Shown here in pieces: positions 60,016 to 64,000 of a stretch of 64,000 bases of DNA. Under the pieces are notes generated by a model. That model was not told where the DNA came from, searched no databases, and saw nothing but the letters and a program-made list of their open reading frames with translations. The stretch is from Limonium bicolor (Eukaryota > Streptophyta > Magnoliopsida > Caryophyllales > Plumbaginaceae). Position 1 is the first letter of the stretch, and each line of letters starts with the position of its first letter. The stretch is from contig CM041776.1 of the NCBI GenBank assembly GCA_023374045.1, forward strand, positions 477,575,375 to 477,639,374. Reading direction: 5' to 3'. Both the position numbers and the translations under genes were made by a program.

Positions 60016-60197
60016 CTCGGACTTAACGGTCCGGGCAACATATCCACATCCATACATAACATAACATAACATAACATGCTTACATGATAACCTCGGACTC
60101 AACCGTCCGGGTATCTTAACAACATTTACACTTACATAACAACCCTCAGACTCTTAGGTCTGGGTAACATAACAACATTTAGACTCATAGGTCTAGG
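60016..60197. repeat. Array of four 7-6-7 hairpins
   Basis: At 60016, 60092, 60145 and 60178, each 20 nt: arms of 7 and a 6-nt spacer. Plus-strand arms: CTCGGAC/GTCCGGG (twice), CTCAGAC/GTCTGGG, TTTAGAC/GTCTAGG. Units are separated by AACATAACA-rich spacers. Confidence 0.75.
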
Positions 60198-60754
60198 TAA
60201 CATAACAATTTTCGTAACTCAACCACATTAGGACTCAAGGTCAGAAATAATATTTATTACACATACCACGCAACATGTCTTAGCATGTATATCAACCAAA
60301 AATACCTTTTTATATACACTGTGATCCCGCAGAACCCGGTCGCGATGGACACCTTCTGGTCCCCGTTCCTTTGGGAGATAAAAACAATCACTTAATTTTT
60401 AACATATATACTTCTCATGTCACCGGTCCAAAGACAAAGGCTCATACGTCCTCGGCTCGTGAGCAAGTACTACAAAAATATTCTTTACTAGGTTAAGTAT
60501 AAGAGAATCCTTTATTCAAAATATTAATCGGCTGTTTTGGAAATACCAATTGAAAATCCTTTTGAAAATGCAACACAACTCCAAGTCCAATTTATACTCT
60601 TTGCATCTTTCTTAGAGTGGTTATTTGTGACCACTTACAGGGAGCTTCAAGAATCATCCTGTAACACCCCTACTCTAATCGGCTCCTAATCATCTTACTT
60701 AACAATATAATCGCAGCGGTAATCTCAACAATTCAACTACTGGTGTCACCGTTC

Positions 60755-60774
60755 TTACTCGCCCATACGAGTAA
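60755..60774 (-). other. Conserved U5 hairpin
   Basis: Plus-strand arms TTACTCGC and ACGAGTAA around CCAT; the innermost pair (C-A on plus) is U-G on the sense strand. Confidence 0.55.
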
Positions 60775-61246
60775 TAACGTGCCTCCTGATATATTCTTAC
60801 ATACGAAACTTTTTCTCGCAGTGACAACAAGAGATAGATCTAACTTTCCAAAACCATTATAAAATACATTCACAGTGAGCATTCTAAGTATCCCAATCCT
60901 ATACACGTTTCTAGGTACGTATTAAATGCAACAGTGCATATTTAATCAATTGTAATTAAACTACCCAGCGCGTCCCTCTCTTTGCTGACACCGGAAGCTG
61001 CATACCTGCAAAAATGGTTGTTGTGGTATGGAATCAGCCCCTGCTGAGTATGTTACTACATGACCGTCATGCCCCCTCGGACCCTCAGTTATTTGGTCGA
61101 GAGCATGCAATTCTTTTTCATGCAAGTAGTTTATTGATAAACTGTAAAGCAACAATATATATAGTGCAGTAAACTCAAATAACAAACAAGCCCCCGGCTT
61201 CACACATCGCATCGTACTAATCACTGAAAGCGTTACACGCCTATAT

Positions 61247-61394
61247 GAGTACAGAGACTCCATTCCAACAAACACTTAATAGTTCATAATTGAGTACATC
61301 GACTCACTTGACCAAACATTCCACCATAAACCACACGTGAGTACAGCGACTCGCCACAACCAGTTCACAACACACAATATGAGCACAATGGCTC
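61247..61394. repeat. Array of GAGT/ACTC dyads with 6-nt spacer
   Basis: Four units at 61247, 61292, 61339 and 61381, about 45 nt apart. Arms GAGT and ACTC in the first three, GAGC and GCTC in the fourth, always six bases apart (ACANNG). Confidence 0.7.
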
Positions 61395-64000
61395 GTTCAA
61401 ACAAATCCACCAACATACCACACATAACCACAAAGCACAACCAATGAACAACAAGGCGAAACAATGAGAATCATGAACGAGTATAAACTCTCGTCTTTGG
61501 CATACAAGCCCAAACAATGTTCGCCTAATGTACGAGCTAACACAGTCGTTCGTATTGTCCAGTTATGTCTAATGACCACGTCTCGTTAGAAGGACGTGTC
61601 TTTAAATTACCCATCACCTATGGCGGGTCACCCACGGCAGTAGCCACTCCAGCGGTAGAGTCTCCGACCGACGGACCATCTGTAGTCCGTTGGAAATTTA
61701 TCCAGATACTTTCGGTTACCACAGGGTATCCTAGTATCGTTAATGGATTACAATTCACAGCAAGAACCACATCCTCTTGATAACCTTATTTATACCATCG
61801 CATCGCTTTACCATATATTTTTCCTAGCACAGCAGACTAAGGTCACAGTCTAATCCTGAGTATGTCGACTCGGGATCCAGTGCTAGATACGAGAGCGGCG
61901 TTAAAGAGGCCAGTGCTCCGTATGCAAGTCTCAGACATTATATATATCTTATTATCTTAATGCTGCAACGTTTTATTTACGTTCCTTATAATACACACAT
62001 AAGATAGCATCATTGCCGCTAGTTCGTTTTATAATATGTTCATATATACGAACGGTACTGTTATCGTACAACAGTAATAATAATAAAGCAGCATTAATAC
62101 ACAACCCAGGCATATTGATTCACACAAGCAGACATTCAATCTTATCACAGATTTTCACACAATGTCTGAACTGAGGAAATCCTCAGAGACAATCAAGCCA
62201 CATAAATAACATACCGTTCACCCTGGAAGTATTACGGTGGAGTATGAATCAGCTAGTTCTCTGGAGGTCCTCGAGACGCCTCTAACAATCTATCAATATG
62301 CATCACACTATGCATCAGCATCTCATATTAACAATACCCTACGGCACCCCGTACCGTTATTAATCTCTCCCTGTTAATCCCCCGTATATTAACTGTCAAT
62401 GTTTGACGGGTTTTCAGTTTAACTCAGGATTAGGAAAGGCGTTACATTACATGCGTAGTTTCCTCTCGTATATTAATATACTTAACGTTTGAACTTGTTA
62501 TCGCATGTAACTTAATATACCTTGTATATTGTATAGTTTGTTTCTATATTGCATGTATAATTCTTTACCATGTATTATACATCTCACCTTAGTATTTATT
62601 TTTCTAAGGTTTGTTTTTCCAAGTTTAAAGGAGTATAATTCGTATATAAAATACCATGAACTATATAAATTCTTATTATTTCATGTATACTCCTAACACT
62701 AGAATTCCATATCTAATGTTTACAATTCTTTTCCCTTTATCTCATATCATTTTAATTGTGGTAATATATAGCTATTGAACTATATTATATTTTCCACAAA
62801 ATAACATATATTTATTTATATATATGCATTATAGGACTATTTATTATATGGTAAGTCATTATAACATATATTCATTCTTTTTAATGAATACCTTTTATTT
62901 TATAAATGTTATAATTCTTATAACATTAAAAACCATATTATAAATTTCATTCAAAAATATTAATATTTTCGAACAGCACCTATAATTCTCAAATATTTAC
63001 AAAATCCACCACATAATTTATATAATGTTATATTATAGTTATATAACAATTATTATGACATTTAAGTCATTAAAACAATTATAACCTATAGTTATATATT
63101 GTTATAAAATACCAAATAGCCCTTAAGACTTTCGGTATTAACTATTCTCCACTATATTTCCATAATTTATAAATCAACCCCAAAATATAATCCATTGTTA
63201 CACTTATATATATACCTTATATTAAATCCTTATTCCTTAATATAATTATAACCTATGGTTATATTTTCTCCAAAATACCGAACAGACCCCATGGTCTATT
63301 TGAATTTAATTTCCACCACTTAACTTTCTATATTCACCAATTTACCCCATCTTATAACTTATAGTTTCTAATATCACCAAAACCATATATTATACATATA
63401 TCTTCACAAAACCTATATATAATTCCAAAAATTACCAAACCATACCAAAAGGTTATAAATATCATTATTAACCTTATACTTTCTCTAAATCTCGGTTTTA
63501 CCACATATGTTACCCATGTGTAACAATGTTATGAAATATCTTATAATATACCTAGATAGTTCATATAAACTCCAAATTTACCCAAATCAACTTCTAAAAA
63601 TTCCTAATAACTTAAGGACTTTACTAAACTCCATTTAGCACCCTTAATTCTCGGTAATTACATTACCACCCCAAATCTTATAAATCTTTAACAATTTAAT
63701 AAGTATCTTATTATAAGGTAGTATTTTAATTTCTTAAATTTTCTAAACTTGGTCAAAGTCTCCTACATAGTCAACTTGACTCCTAATACCAAATGGGAAC
63801 CAACTTTTCGGTAATTACAAATAATAGCCTATACTTTTCTATTTTTACAATATTGACCCAAAACTTTATAAAATGTTATAATTTTATTAAATTCATTTAA
63901 AAACCCTAAATTGTTCTAAATTAAGCCCACGGCTTTTTATTTCTTAGTAATTACAAATTGGCCCCAATTTTAATTATAAGCATAAATAAAACTAAATAAG

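Larger units (their letters stand above)
59895..60659 (-). mobile_element. Internal 3' region of the E3 element
   Basis: PPT and pre-PPT hairpin are followed by non-coding sequence with an array of four similar hairpins (60016-60197). No pol coding sequence is reached before E4 cuts in at 60660. Confidence 0.72.
60660..64000 (-). mobile_element. LTR E4, partial, runs off the window
   Basis: Starts TGTAACACCCC; similar to the LTR at 31043. U5 hairpin 60755-60774; a dyad array at 61247-61394; the rest is AT-rich and non-coding (short open frames at 60961-61780 have no recognisable domain). No PBS on its left, so it is a 3' or solo LTR inserted in E3. Confidence 0.78.

Noticed and set aside
60961..61780. 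Several short frames in LTR E4
   Set aside because: They cross the GAGT/ACTC repeat array and have no domain.

Overview
The window is a gene-poor, heterochromatin-like stretch of a large plant genome, most likely a eudicot. I see no intact host gene. It holds LTR retrotransposons of the Ty3/gypsy chromovirus (Tekay/Del-like), Ty3/gypsy Athila and Ty1/copia SIRE (sirevirus) lineages, a CACTA DNA-transposon end, satellites and one captured fragment of the replication gene MCM6. The plant assignment rests on these lineages, on a telomere-like satellite rich in TTTAGGG/CCCTAAA, and on the MCM6 fragment.

Layout. 1-1297: end of a long LTR that cuts into a minus-strand chromovirus (gag 1298-2493, PBS 2590-2601, 5' LTR 2607-4801). 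4802-23329: a decayed plus-strand SIRE element (gag, protease, integrase, RT/RNase H, env-like region, 3' LTR). It is split by a complete Athila-type element at 6570-17244 with a 5-bp target duplication TCATG. 23330-24366: plus-strand fragment of another LTR. 24367-25690: deleted second SIRE copy. 26476-28365: minus-strand solo Athila-like LTR with target duplication GGCAC. 28366-31042: unassigned DNA holding short repeats, a TATA box and a six-unit telomere-like satellite. 31043-35366: minus-strand chromovirus-type LTR. 35367-41224: two head-to-tail copies of a 2.93-kb segment carrying the 3' end of a CACTA transposon (Ulp1-type protease exons), each ending in a 22-bp minisatellite. 41437-41814: MCM6 fragment on the minus strand. 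42440 to the end: nested minus-strand LTRs E1 (42440), E2 (45054), E3 (55372-59894 plus internal DNA) and E4 (60660 to the edge). E2 is split by a full-length Tekay-like element at 46480-55044 with target duplication TTTCT.

The most interesting signal is not a gene. The minus-strand LTRs, and one plus-strand relative, share compact dyads whose arms differ between copies by compensating changes. These are (a) a U5 hairpin about 90-110 nt from the LTR 3' end, (b) a terminal inverted repeat pairing the last 9-11 nt of the LTR with a site beside that hairpin, and (c) a hairpin with loop AGGA immediately before the polypurine tract. For (a) and (b) nearly every imperfect pair I found is G-U on the element's sense strand, which points to selection on RNA. 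Other LTRs carry their own arrays of GC-rich dyads.

No element here looks able to move by itself: every polyprotein is broken by stops and small indels. The Athila and Tekay copies have closely similar LTR pairs, so they are recent insertions, were copied in trans, or contain residual assembly indels.
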